64,000 bases of DNA from Styela clava (taxonomy: Eukaryota > Chordata > Ascidiacea > Stolidobranchia > Styelidae): assembly GCF_964204865.1 (NCBI RefSeq), contig NC_135259.1, positions 19,912,974 to 19,976,973 on the forward strand, in the 5' to 3' direction. Made by a program: the position numbers and the translations under genes. Shown one piece after another: positions 22,901-32,900 of the stretch. The notes below the pieces were generated by a model. The model saw only the letters and a list, made by a program, of their open reading frames with translations. It searched no databases and was not told where the DNA came from. Position 1 is the stretch's first letter. Each line of letters starts with the position of its first letter.

Positions 22901-24764
22901 AAATGTCTTGCTTTATTAATTTTTTTGTCTTCAATTTAACCTGCGGTTGCGTCGACAAAACATGAGCCACTCTAAAACCCCACGGCAATCCGCGACTTGA
23001 AAATGTGTGGCAAACTGCCTGGATTATATATTGTTTTGATCTGTATTTTTGCTATCTTGTGAATTCGATAAATTTGAGATGTACTTGTAACACTGACTCC
23101 GCTCAATCGCAATGTTGCCACTCTGATTATTTTTAAAGATAGAACCTTTCAAGAAATCAGTAAATCTGCTGTAATTATCTTATACATCATCACAAGTTGA
23201 GGAAAAGTCACGTTCTCCACCATATTTAATGTTAACACCAAAATTTTCGACATCAATTTTATAGTAATAGATAAAAAGGCAAATATCGATATAATTAACC
23301 GTGTTTCTATTTTAGTGACGATATGTTTCTAAACGCCAACCAAACAATTTTGCGATTTTTGATGCCTAGAAAAGCGTTTTTAGACTGTTGCCGGGCTTAA
23401 CAAAACTTATATTGTTTACGGTTATTAATTTTTAGTATTTTATATTGGCGCCTCTCAATCAAAAATATAGGTCTCGGATTTACTCCTTCATTTGTCTTTA
23501 GAATCTCACGGCGATGAACTTATAATAACTGTCACTGGATTCATAATTCTATGTGAGTACAAAAATAAAATAATTATCATCGTTATGGTGGCACAAATTT
23601 TCTACAAATTTGTGATTTAGAGAGTAGAAAAGCCACTGTGAAAGCGTTTATGGCCTGAACACGTCATGAAGATGAAAACAATTAAACGATTTTAGCAAAA
23701 AGCAATTACACGCGTTATTGGCGACTTTTTCAGTTTATTACATAAATTTTTAAAAGGGGGGTTTCGACCCGGAACCTATTCCCCTGCTATGGAACTTACC
23801 CACACTCGTTCCGTCCTTGTTCCCTGGAGTTTTCGTGGTAGTAAACGTCAAAAGGTGTTTTTTCCTTCAAACGTGTTATCATATCCAGTACCTCCGGGCT
23901 CGAAGGTGGAGAATCGCAAACCAGGATCATTCTGCAGATGTTAATTAGTAAAAATTGATGAACGGAAAATAAAGTACAAGTGTTAACCTAACGGTTATAA
24001 TCTTCAACCCGCTCGTGTTCACATTTCAAGTGAACGGTCTTGAGTTCGACCCCCATATCTCACAAGACAGGTGAGAGATATTAGGATGAAGACGTCTGAT
24101 CCACTTTCTAATTGCCATTAAATGTAGTCCAGGAATTAGGAAATAAAATGAAGTAAAAATTGTCATTTGAATGGATTTCTTAATAGAAACTACTCAGACA
24201 TATGGAAAAACTATAGAGGGCTATTATGATACCATAATGAAAACAGGATAGAAAAAGAGATTAACGTGAGGTTGATATATGAGCAATGATTTACACTCAA
24301 TCAACATCCGTTGCTCTTCTAGTAAGTAGTATTTCGGTGAATCTCCAGTCCTATCTTTTCCCACATACCCTTTCATTGCCTTTTGTCTTTGAACCAGTTT
24401 AAAGAACTCCTCCAGACTAATTATATTTTCTTGGTTTCTTGTTGATGAAGAAGGTTGAGGGCTGAAAAACAAAAGCGTTAAACAAAAGATAACGAAATAA
24501 ATGTGTTATTCCTTATTATATTTTTCATGACGTTTACTTGCTTTGAACAAGGCCCAGTACAAGCAGTCACTGATATCCTGCAGGGCATCGTGTCACCCAT
24601 TGAATAGTTACAGAGTTCAACAAGCTTATCCCGAGGCGTAATAAATTAGGTAATCAATGCAGAATCATATTTAAGGATTTTAAGTCAAAAATACTACAGA
24701 AAAGCGAAATGTTAGCATAAACTTACCCATCTCCCGCACTTTCCTCTCTAGTATCCCCTCTAGG
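16912..24764 (-). CDS. Unrecognised multi-exon gene with Ulp1/C48 protease-like segments
   Basis: Minus-strand exons in reading order: 24727-24764, 24295-24461, (unresolved junction), 23800-23931, 22281-22531, 21799-21897, 21151-21249, 17828-17935, 16912-17114. From 23931 onward all junctions are in frame. The exon pair 23800-23931/22281-22531 has VCDSPPSS, then EQGRNECGFIAVFIAWALA, then MEFQKVRGKIIELF. This resembles the Gln...Asp-Cys-Gly core of Ulp1/C48 cysteine proteases, with ECG for DCG. The final exon has EDGHWYTVLVV, like the C48 His-Trp motif, ending SVAVDC-stop. In C48 the His precedes the Cys, so the order here is reversed; two half domains or a missing exon are possible. Joining 24295 directly to 23931 would create a stop, so an exon is probably missed. 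The 5' end is not found. Function unknown; protease activity is only suggested. Confidence 0.5.
17309..17816. mobile_element. hAT MITE, 508 bp
   Basis: Termini CAGGGCTACTCAAAT and CCAGTTGGATAGCCCTG; flanks CTCTAACT and CTCAAACT agree at 7 of 8. It ends 11 bases before an exon of the protease-like gene (17828). Confidence 0.85.
18109..20353. mobile_element. Non-autonomous hAT element, 2245 bp, exact TSD
   Basis: Termini CAGTGGCGCAACCAG and CTGGTTGCGCCACTG are perfect inverted repeats of 15 bases. The target duplication GTCACGGC is exact (18101-18108 and 20354-20361). No long reading frame. A diverged internal inverted repeat pairs about 18740-18930 with about 19495-19650 ('gaggacgtttttg', 'gatgaaaacaa'). 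It lies in an intron of the protease-like gene. Confidence 0.93.
20589..20762 (+). mobile_element. B-family MITE
   Basis: Contains 'tatggaggtaactaatc', 'tttacatcaagttgtgcaaag' and 'aacctggcacgcacagcac', shortened in the middle. Confidence 0.8.
20846..21081. mobile_element. A-family MITE, near full length
   Basis: About 236 bases with arms 'ggatggcggacaccagaac' and 'gtgtccgccatcttggttc' and the central 'cacttggctagtcccagaac'. Confidence 0.88.
21430..21560 (-). mobile_element. SINE 3' fragment
   Basis: Minus-strand match to the SINE tail ('ggtaaccgg', 'aggccgtggttcgtcatatg', 'ctttcctctctcccgag'). Confidence 0.6.
22040..22260 (-). mobile_element. SINE, decayed copy
   Basis: Minus-strand match with the 'aaataactggctaactaatcc' segment and the tail ending in 'ctatcc'. 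It abuts the exon at 22281. Confidence 0.6.
22683..23770 (+). repeat. Long dispersed repeat, copy 1 (about 1.1 kb)
   Basis: Matches 31550-32530 in reverse orientation. Shared landmarks include 'ttgcctgcggttgcgtcgac'-like, 'gtggctcatgttttgtcgac'-like, 'aaatcacaaatttt' and 'gcgttattggcgactttttc' blocks. Ends are not clear and no coding frame is conserved. It ends 30 bases from the exon at 23800. Confidence 0.75.
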
Positions 24765-25603
24765 CTATAAATTGAGAAATAGAATTTTATAAGTTGATTA
24801 CAAAACAAATAGAGCACAGCAATTCAGGTTTGAAACACTGTAATTACTGGAAAATTAAGAAAGAGACAATCGCAATTGAAATCACACATACTAGTACACA
24901 TCTAGCGTACTAATGAAAATGGTAGATTTCAGATTTCATTGGATACCAAACAAATTGAAATAAAACTTCAAAACATAATATTCTAGACTAGTAAGGATTA
25001 GACCAGTTAGGTTTGGTCTTACTATAGTTCAGTAGATATTGTTTATTTGTGATACTCTGCTTATAACGAACAAATTGGAATAAAACAAACCCAACAGTTG
25101 AAAAAACTATCAAGACGTAAACTCGTAAAGTTTAAGAGGAAAATGTATCTGCTCATCTATTCAAACAAAGCATTTTATTTAGTAATAAAAATTGAAATTT
25201 TCAGAAAACTGAAAAAATTCTGGGATTTCAAAGTCTGAAGCTGCTCACATTCACAACGAAGGGATTTCCATAATGTGCAGGGTTCATTTTCAAATCCTTC
25301 AGATTCCAAGACTTCAAGACAACCAAAACTGTAGATCTCCGGATCTTTGGATCTAGTGTACAGTTGATGAGATCTGGTTGAATCGTCCCAAACACAGTAA
25401 CTTCATCATATTAGAGGTAATTTAGATTAACATGAAAAACATTGTAAAAATAATTAAAAACAGAAAAATACCAATAGATATGATAATACAGTATGGTACA
25501 CTATCTAAATTCCAAGAATTTCCCTCCATTTGGTCCAATAAAACAAACACTTTCATTGAATTCTCCATTTTAAATTTAGGTTTGTTATGGAGTTTTCGAA
25601 ATA

Positions 25604-25628
25604 AACTATCTATCTATCTATCTATCTA
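25604..25628. repeat. (CTAT)n microsatellite
   Basis: About six CTAT units. The stretch 24765-25800 otherwise has two short overlapping open frames near 25185-25395 on the minus strand that I cannot assign. Confidence 0.9.
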
Positions 25629-25814
25629 AATTCCATTTTTAACCACTGAAAATTTCAAAGCAACTGGTCCAGTAATCAAAGAGAGAAGCGATTTCTTAAA
25701 AACGTGTCGAAGAACAAGAGAGCAATGCTCAAATATATAGACACGCAGACAATTCCCCAAAAATCATATGCAGTGACTTACCAGTACCTGTATCGGGGTA
25801 CGGTACAGGGACTG

Positions 25815-28646
25815 CAGTGTTGCCAACTGTTCGGTGCTAAAATAATCTAGAATCTTCACAAAAAATATCTAGAATAATCTAAATTCAAAAAATAATAATC
25901 CAAATAATAATCCAAAAATACCAAAGTTACATTTTCAATGAAAAAACGAAGATTGTAATGTAAAGAAAAATGATTACTCATATCAATACAGCTTTTCGAA
26001 CATAAGTAAGGTAACTTAAGTATTTATCATGAGAAAAAATGAAAGCTTGTTGCACCACAATAATTATGGATTTACTTTTTAGTGTCTGCAATCACCGAAT
26101 ATCAAATACACTAATAAAAAAGAAACAATATACAAATAACAATATTTATGAAGTAAATAGAACATTGAATTTTACTGTAATTTGGTTCCTTTGTCTCGAA
26201 ATAGGGATACTACTAAGTTCACACAGCATAATTATCCGTGTGATACAGGTCATTTAATATTTTAATTAATTATAAGCAAGTTATGCGACTACATGTACAC
26301 TTTTGAAACTGTAACAGAAATTACAAGTACAAACTACAACTGTTGCAATTCTCTAAAGTTAATATCTTCTACATATGAAAGATCTATGGGATGAGATGCT
26401 GAAGTTGACTGGCTCTGATATTGGTAGACAGCGCTTGTTCCTATCTCTGCAATGACTTTTGGTGGATACTTGTAAGTGGAGCAGCACTCTTCTTTTCTTA
26501 TCAACCCAAATTTTACAGTTAAGATGGCATTCAGCAGCTGCAGTGACATTCTGTTTCTTGGTTTTGACTTGACATAATTCATTGCACTAAATACTCTCTC
26601 AATTTCAGCATTTGAATGAGGTAGAATTAGGGCTGAAATTGCACACTGGAAAAGTTCTAAAAATGGATTGCATCCTGAAGCATCCCTATAGTCACCCACT
26701 TCACTCCAAAAGGCTTCTGTATCATCCTTATGCACCCAGTCCACAAGATTTATCTTGCTTAGTTGGTATTCTGCTTGAGAGATAGATTGATCAGAGGCCC
26801 CCAAAAATTTCATAACTTCACAGATGGCAGCTTTGTCTTTAAGTGGTTGAAGCATGTTAATAACAGAGAAGCAAGAAATGTTCTGCAGAACTTTAAGATT
26901 ATCAGGTAGACGCTGCTTTAACTGTTTATGCAGTGCCAGTAAAAAATCACAGCATCTTTTTCTTATACAAGTTTCATCAGTATTGGTAAGTTTATTTTGC
27001 TTCTTCAAATCTTGAATTTTCCACTCAAATCTGTAGCCTAAGTATGGTTTTGGGTCCAGATACTCTTCAATGTTAGAATTAAGTAGATCAATATTACAGG
27101 TTGGAGATACAAGCTTTTTTGCAATTGATTTCATCAGCATTGTTAGATTATTTAATAGTTTCACTTTTTCAATGTTTTTGGATTCAAACAGTTTGTTTAC
27201 TTGTTGTACTTCAGTCAAAATTGGACTTAGAAACAGAAGGAAGGCCAAATTTTTTTCATCTGAGTACATTTCATACAGAACTTCTGCAGTATAGCACTTT
27301 TCTGACAATCGTGAAACTTCAAAGTGAGTTTTTAGTTCCAGCCATTGTTCTAAGATTCTTTGAACAGCTGGTTGAATAGATAACCATCTTGTTTGACAAT
27401 CTTTAGGAATTTTCAAAGGTGATGTGCCATCATTCAAAGTTTGATACAGAGTCTTATACCGATATTGCCTGGTAGATGAATGTGAGAACCATTTATGTGT
27501 CTCGGTAATCAAAAAATTAAGGTGTCTTGGCAGGCTATCTGCCGATGCTTGTGAGACTGCCAATTGAATAGAATGGCATACACATTTTATAAGAATAAGG
27601 GATGGTATCTCGGCCCTCAGTTGTGCATGAACACCCTTATTTATGCCAATCATCACACTCGCATTATCTGTTCCAATTGCTACAAGATTCTTCAGACTCA
27701 ATTTATGTGAACCGAGTACGTTCTTAATAGCTATAACAATGTGCTGAGCATCACAAGCTGTAAGTTCAGTAAGTTCCAGATAGGTTGACACAATCTTTTT
27801 TTCAGACATGCTGTAATAAACTATAGATATGCCTAGTAACTTATGTACTGTTATGTCTGTGGACTCATCTATCAGAATGCTAAATCTGCCATCACCAATA
27901 TCTCGTCTTAGGTCTGTTTTAAAATGCTCACACAGAGTATTTCTTATGATATGGGTACATTTAGTTCGGTGCATTTTCATTTCAGACACTGTTTTGTTTG
28001 TAGGGAGATTTCTTTTACATAAATCAACTAAATGGTCGCAATTAGAAATAGCTGAGTGGCAACATAAAAATGTGGAAATAGACACTTCCAGCTCTGCTGT
28101 TTCAGAGTTTTTAATAGTCATAAATGGATCAAGAGTCCTGGTAGTGAATGGACAAGCTTTCAAATGTTTCTGAGTTTTAGTATGCTGCTTCAAATCTTGA
28201 TATTTTGCTTTGACATCACATTTACAGAACTTGCAGAATGCCTTAGATGCATCAGCAGCCACGGGCGCTATCCACTCTTTCAGTGAGTCATCTTTTAGCC
28301 ACTGTTTTCGTAATTTCTGGTCGTATCGTTTGCCACTGGTTTCTTTAGACATATCTCCCTTGTCTGCTTGTTGTTTTGAGCACTATCACTGCAGTACCTT
28401 TTCTGTATTTATTCTCTACATATGTTATTCACTGCTATAGATACCGGTGAACTGCACTTCACTTCTTTGCCACTATACAGCTAGAGAACAATGCAAAATA
28501 ATATTTGTCAAAATAATCTAAATATATCTAAATGAATGCTAAAATAATCTATAAAATAATCTAGCATCTAAATGGGTATTTCTTACATCTAAATCATACG
28601 AAAATAATCTAAATCTAGATTTAAATAATCCAAGTTGGCAACACTG
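25815..28646 (-). mobile_element. Complete autonomous-looking hAT transposon, 2832 bp
   Basis: The 14-base termini CAGTGTTGCCAACT and AGTTGGCAACACTG are perfect inverted repeats. The 8-base target duplication AGGGACTG is exact (25807-25814 and 28647-28654). The subterminal regions carry many AATAATCTA motifs at both ends, the kind of site hAT transposases bind. One intact transposase frame fills the interior. Perfect ends, exact duplication and no frame break indicate a recent insertion. Confidence 0.96.
26334..28352 (-). CDS. hAT-family transposase
   Basis: Intact 672-residue frame. The N-terminus has a BED-like zinc finger, Cys40-x2-Cys43 ... His57-x5-His63. The RNase H-like core shows FSILIDESTDI (candidate catalytic Asp162) and AIGTDNASVM (candidate Asp229). 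The C-terminal dimerisation region has LPHSNAEIERVFSAMN with the likely catalytic Glu at about 583, followed by NRMSLQLLNAIL. This D-D-E arrangement and the conserved C-terminal block define hAT transposases, which excise by hairpin formation and reinsert with 8-bp duplications. The gene lies between the termini of its own element. Similar proteins domesticated in animals (ZBED, ZMYM types) lack terminal repeats, so this one is a transposon gene. Start chosen at the first Met; no introns are needed. Confidence 0.96.
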   Translation of the reverse strand: MSKETSGKRYDQKLRKQWLKDDSLKEWIAPVAADASKAFCKFCKCDVKAKYQDLKQHTKTQKHLKACPFTTRTLDPFMTIKNSETAELEVSISTFLCCHSAISNCDHLVDLCKRNLPTNKTVSEMKMHRTKCTHIIRNTLCEHFKTDLRRDIGDGRFSILIDESTDITVHKLLGISIVYYSMSEKKIVSTYLELTELTACDAQHIVIAIKNVLGSHKLSLKNLVAIGTDNASVMIGINKGVHAQLRAEIPSLILIKCVCHSIQLAVSQASADSLPRHLNFLITETHKWFSHSSTRQYRYKTLYQTLNDGTSPLKIPKDCQTRWLSIQPAVQRILEQWLELKTHFEVSRLSEKCYTAEVLYEMYSDEKNLAFLLFLSPILTEVQQVNKLFESKNIEKVKLLNNLTMLMKSIAKKLVSPTCNIDLLNSNIEEYLDPKPYLGYRFEWKIQDLKKQNKLTNTDETCIRKRCCDFLLALHKQLKQRLPDNLKVLQNISCFSVINMLQPLKDKAAICEVMKFLGASDQSISQAEYQLSKINLVDWVHKDDTEAFWSEVGDYRDASGCNPFLELFQCAISALILPHSNAEIERVFSAMNYVKSKPRNRMSLQLLNAILTVKFGLIRKEECCSTYKYPPKVIAEIGTSAVYQYQSQSTSASHPIDLSYVEDINFRELQQL

Positions 28647-28654
28647 AGGGACTG

Positions 28655-31549
28655 TCATAGATATTTTGGGTCCTGTGACAATGATTCATTCTTCTTGATT
28701 ATATTGAAATATCTCGTGCTATGAGTCAATTTTGTACGTACCCGGTATCAGGTACCACAGTCAAACATTTCACATAAAAACGTTACTAAATAATAGGGAT
28801 GGGACGAGTCCGGCATTACAGAGATTCAACGAATCCGAGTAATAGGTCAAGGACTCGAATCGAATTTTCCGAGTCCGTGACGTCACAATGGAAAACCAGA
28901 AAAACACGTTTTTGACCATGCTACAGCATCGTGCGCTCACAGACATATGTCATAGCACATCTTTTCTGCCTAATGGTTCCGCAGAAAGCTGTTGAATCAT
29001 TTTAAAAATATATTTTTCTCTTTTTTAGGCGGCCATAACACAAACGTAAACGTGGGTCAATGTGCACCTTGGCTGTGAACTGGATTTCCAGCCCGCCACC
29101 TTGCGTCAATTCTGGGCGGCTATTCAGAAATTCTTACATGTAAATATGAAAAATAAAAAGCTTTTGATTATAATGCATTCACATAATTCCAGATACCTCT
29201 AGCTGTAAATTTACTATGCCACGTGCACAAATGGTAGAGAAATGCCACACATCGTCAAAAACTCAAAAATATTGCGCTAACACATATTTTATTGTGTACC
29301 ACATGTATACCAAAAAGTATATATAGTTCAGTAGTTTGAAGGCGACTGGCGCAACATCATTGTTATAAGCAATCAATAGTTTTTAACTTGCGTTATATTA
29401 TCTGGATATCTGTCGACGTTTTTATTAGGAGTGTTCATAATACACACGAGTGATATTGTTACATATCCAACCATGAATTACAACTAGGTAAGGTATGTAG
29501 TGAGATTTATAGTGGCAAAAGCACAAATATAGGCGTAAATTAGTAAAAACAGAATTAAATATAGAGTCCCCTCCCCGATATGCGTTCACGCCACATTTAC
29601 GATCACTACCTTTTGACACTCTATTTTGGCCAAACTAGAAACAGTGAAAGATTCCCGCTAGGTATACATATTCCATACCTACTCGCCTACCCACAGATCG
29701 CTTCTCGTCAAATTTTGTCCAAAAATGAGATTATTCTATTCGTCGCCGGAGTAATGAGTCTCTATCTTTATTGCATCGCAGATAATTCCACGTGTGAAAA
29801 AAGGCGCTCGCGATTTCCACTTTGGTCACATTTGCGATCAAGTATAAATGTATGATCGAGACCCGAGTGAAAGCCCCTTTACTTCGAATGGTGTGCCTAG
29901 ACAACGTATCAAGAAAACTCCAAAATATAATAAAGCTCTTATTCTTCACATTATTCGTTTTCAAAATATTGCATGATATGTAGATTTCCGAAATTAGATC
30001 ACATCTTTCCCCACAATCAATTTATAAACAATCACTGAGCGGTCAATAACGTAATAAATCATATTTACCTGCCCTGTATTTGCCGTAGGTTACACCAACC
30101 ATGAATGAACCTCTGAATGTTTCTTGTTGATTTAAACGTTTAAATGACCGATCTCATGATTCTTAATGTATCAGCGCCAATGTCAAATTTCATTCTTGTT
30201 AACAAAATTTTATACGAGCACCATTTGTAATTATTTAAATTAATCAGTTTAGGATTTGACATAATTGCAGAGCATATTGGGAGTCATCGAAAATATAGGT
30301 TTTGCCTCTCATTATATTGAATAGCAATGCGTTTTGAGCGCAGAAATAAATTTGATAATATTGTTCTCTGCAATGTAAACATACCGGCCTTCTACCGAAA
30401 GATTAAGATTTTTGTACACATCGCCGTGATGGGGCGAAGAGATGTGCGTAATTTAATCATATGACAAGACAAGGCTGTTTTTCCAGTCACCCACGGGAAT
30501 CTGTTCGCCATACTGCAATATATACACATGTTGATTGAATACAAACCAGCGTCCTATTGTATCTATTGTAATTACTAATGAAAAAGTAGGGGTATTACTA
30601 TCGGTTTATTGAATGGACCAAGGTTGAGTCGCTATGCTATTCAATTTTATTTGTCCCGTGTAGAATCAAATACAGTAATCGGGTAGGGTTAGTGAGATTC
30701 GGTTAAAAAAAAAACGTTTGTAATAAGCTTGTTAGATGACAGTATTCGCGTCAGCACACCCAAAAGCTGCTTTCGCAAACATTTTCCATACCTATGTAGG
30801 GTCTAAAACAGAAACGTCGGCGCTCCGATTGGCGAGATTTTTGCTGATCGCAAATATACGTTTTTGATCGTAATTGCCCCACTGACAAGGTAAAAGTAGA
30901 GGCAGTATAAACGGTTTTCCGGCCAGGGTACCGGCATGATTTTAAACAGGGGCGGACACAAACTCCCCCCTCCCCCCCCCCCCCCCCCTCCCAATAATGT
31001 CGCAACAATTTTAATACATATTGTTTCTGCCTTACAAAATTATCATTTCCGAAAAGTGCGATAGTCAAGCGCAATTAAACGGTTAATAGTTAACGATATT
31101 ATAAGTATTTTCTTACAATAATGTGGACCAGAGCTCCTTCGGAGGACTTCACATTTTCGTGAAACATGCGCGCCCGCACGGGTAATATTCCGTCTTCAAA
31201 CGCACCATCGATCACGCGCCACGGTTTTGCACAACTAATTCATTTTTGTACAATTTCACATGGTTTTCTCATTGTCAAAATCTTTCAATAGTGTTATTGT
31301 TGGCACTTGCTAGAGAAGTGAAAGAGGCAAACTGTATTTCATTACAGCAATTAATTATTATCGCTAAAAAATTAACTAGATCTAAAGTTGTTATAAACAA
31401 TTTTCACCGCTGGACGTATCTTTTCACGTTATGGATTTCGTGCAAGGCCCAGCATAATTTGCGGGCAAAGATCAAATCATTTACTATGTCGAAACGCCTA
31501 TTCGACTTTTCAGACGACAGAAACTATCTAAAAAAGATACCCCCCACCC
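28655..31549. other. Repeat-rich stretch with no recognised gene
   Basis: Short frames here match no family I know. It contains a 'tagggatgggacgagtccgg' end-like motif at 28796 without a partner. A cytosine-rich run at about 30965-30992 makes the Gly-rich frame on the other strand an artefact. Confidence 0.6.
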
Positions 31550-32530
31550 CTTCTGAATTTTTTTAAAAACTGAAAAAGTCGCCAATAACGCATGCAATTG
31601 CCTTTTTCTAAAATCGCCGATTGTTTTCATCATTGTGATCTATTATTTAGGTCGTAAACGCCTTTACGTTGGCGTTTATCCTCTCTAAATCACAAATTTT
31701 CCACAAATTTGTGACCAGATGACTATGATAATTATTTTATTTTTGTACAAGCACGGACTTATGAACCCGACGAGAATTCTAATAAGTATCCATAAGTTGA
31801 AACGCGACAATATAAAATACTAAAAATAAAACTATAAATAATATGAGTTTTGTTGAGGCCCGCGACAGTCCAAAAAAGATTTTCTAGGCATCGAAAATCG
31901 CAAAATTTCGCGTGCCTACGGCACAAATTATGTTTGCTTGACCTGTAAAAACATTTCGTCACTGAAATCAAAACACGGTCAACTGTGAGCGGGATTTGCC
32001 TTTTTATCCATTACTTTTAAATTGACGTCGAAAATTTTAGTGTTAACATTAAACAAAGCTGAGAACACGACTTTTTCCCGGGCTGTGATGATATATAAGA
32101 TAATTAAAGTATATTCGATAAATCTTTGTATTAATTTATGTATTTTTATTGTACTGAAGACAGAAAATAATCGGAGTGACAACATTGCGATTGAGCGGAG
32201 CCAGTGTTACAAGTAGGCTACATCTCAAATTTATCAAATTCGCAAAATAGCAAAAATACGGATCAAAACAATATATATACGGGCAGTTTACCACACATTT
32301 TTATGTCCGCGGATTGCCGTGGTGTTTTAGAGTGGCTCTTGTTTTGTCGACTCAACCGCAGTTTAAATTGAAGACAATTAAATTAATCAATCAAGACATT
32401 TTGAATATGCCCATATCGGTCTTTGATTAATTACTTTGCACAAGCGAAAAATCATTTTTCGTTGAAAAAGTCGGCTCTATTAACAAGTGGCGTAATCGCG
32501 GCGGTGAATTTGTATTTTTGATTCACTAGT
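31550..32530 (-). repeat. Long dispersed repeat, copy 2
   Basis: Reverse-oriented match of 22683-23770. The two copies flank the intact hAT element at a distance. Confidence 0.75.
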
Positions 32531-32599
32531 ATACTTTATAATTATTTTCATTGTATGAAGTAAAATTGTACTATATGGGATTTTATATCAGATATAGAG

Positions 32600-32900
32600 A
32601 TTTTTGTAACGAGTTCTGAAGATTGCAAAAATACGTATCAAAATTCAATACATCAGGCAGCTAATCCCATATTTTCATGTCAACATATCGCCGTGGTACT
32701 TTAGTTTAGTAATAATTTTATTTTGACGTAAGAAGTCGCAACCGCGAGTTACGTTGCACACAATTAAATTAATATATAAGGACATTTTAGAATCTCGTGG
32801 CTGTCATAGATTGAATAGTTTACGCGACAGAAAAATCATTATACGCTTAAATAGGCGGCTCTTTTAACGAGCGCGTAATCGCAGTGCTTGTTGCAGACGG
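32600..32900 (-). repeat. Diverged tandem unit of the dispersed repeat
   Basis: Resembles 32230-32510 block by block ('gcaaaaatacg.atcaaaa', 'gccgtggt.tttag', 'gacaattaaattaat', 'gcgtaatcgc'), so the element has internal tandem structure. Confidence 0.55.

Noticed and set aside
22770-22988. 72-codon minus-strand frame
   Set aside because: Falls in the dispersed repeat; the copy near 32300-32500 does not preserve the frame.
25185-25395. Two overlapping minus-strand open frames as extra 5' exons of the protease-like gene
   Set aside because: Both frames are open over the same bases, splice sites are only moderate and neither shows a motif; I could not choose.
30751-31074. Glycine-rich minus-strand frame
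   Set aside because: The glycines come from a cytosine run; no domain.
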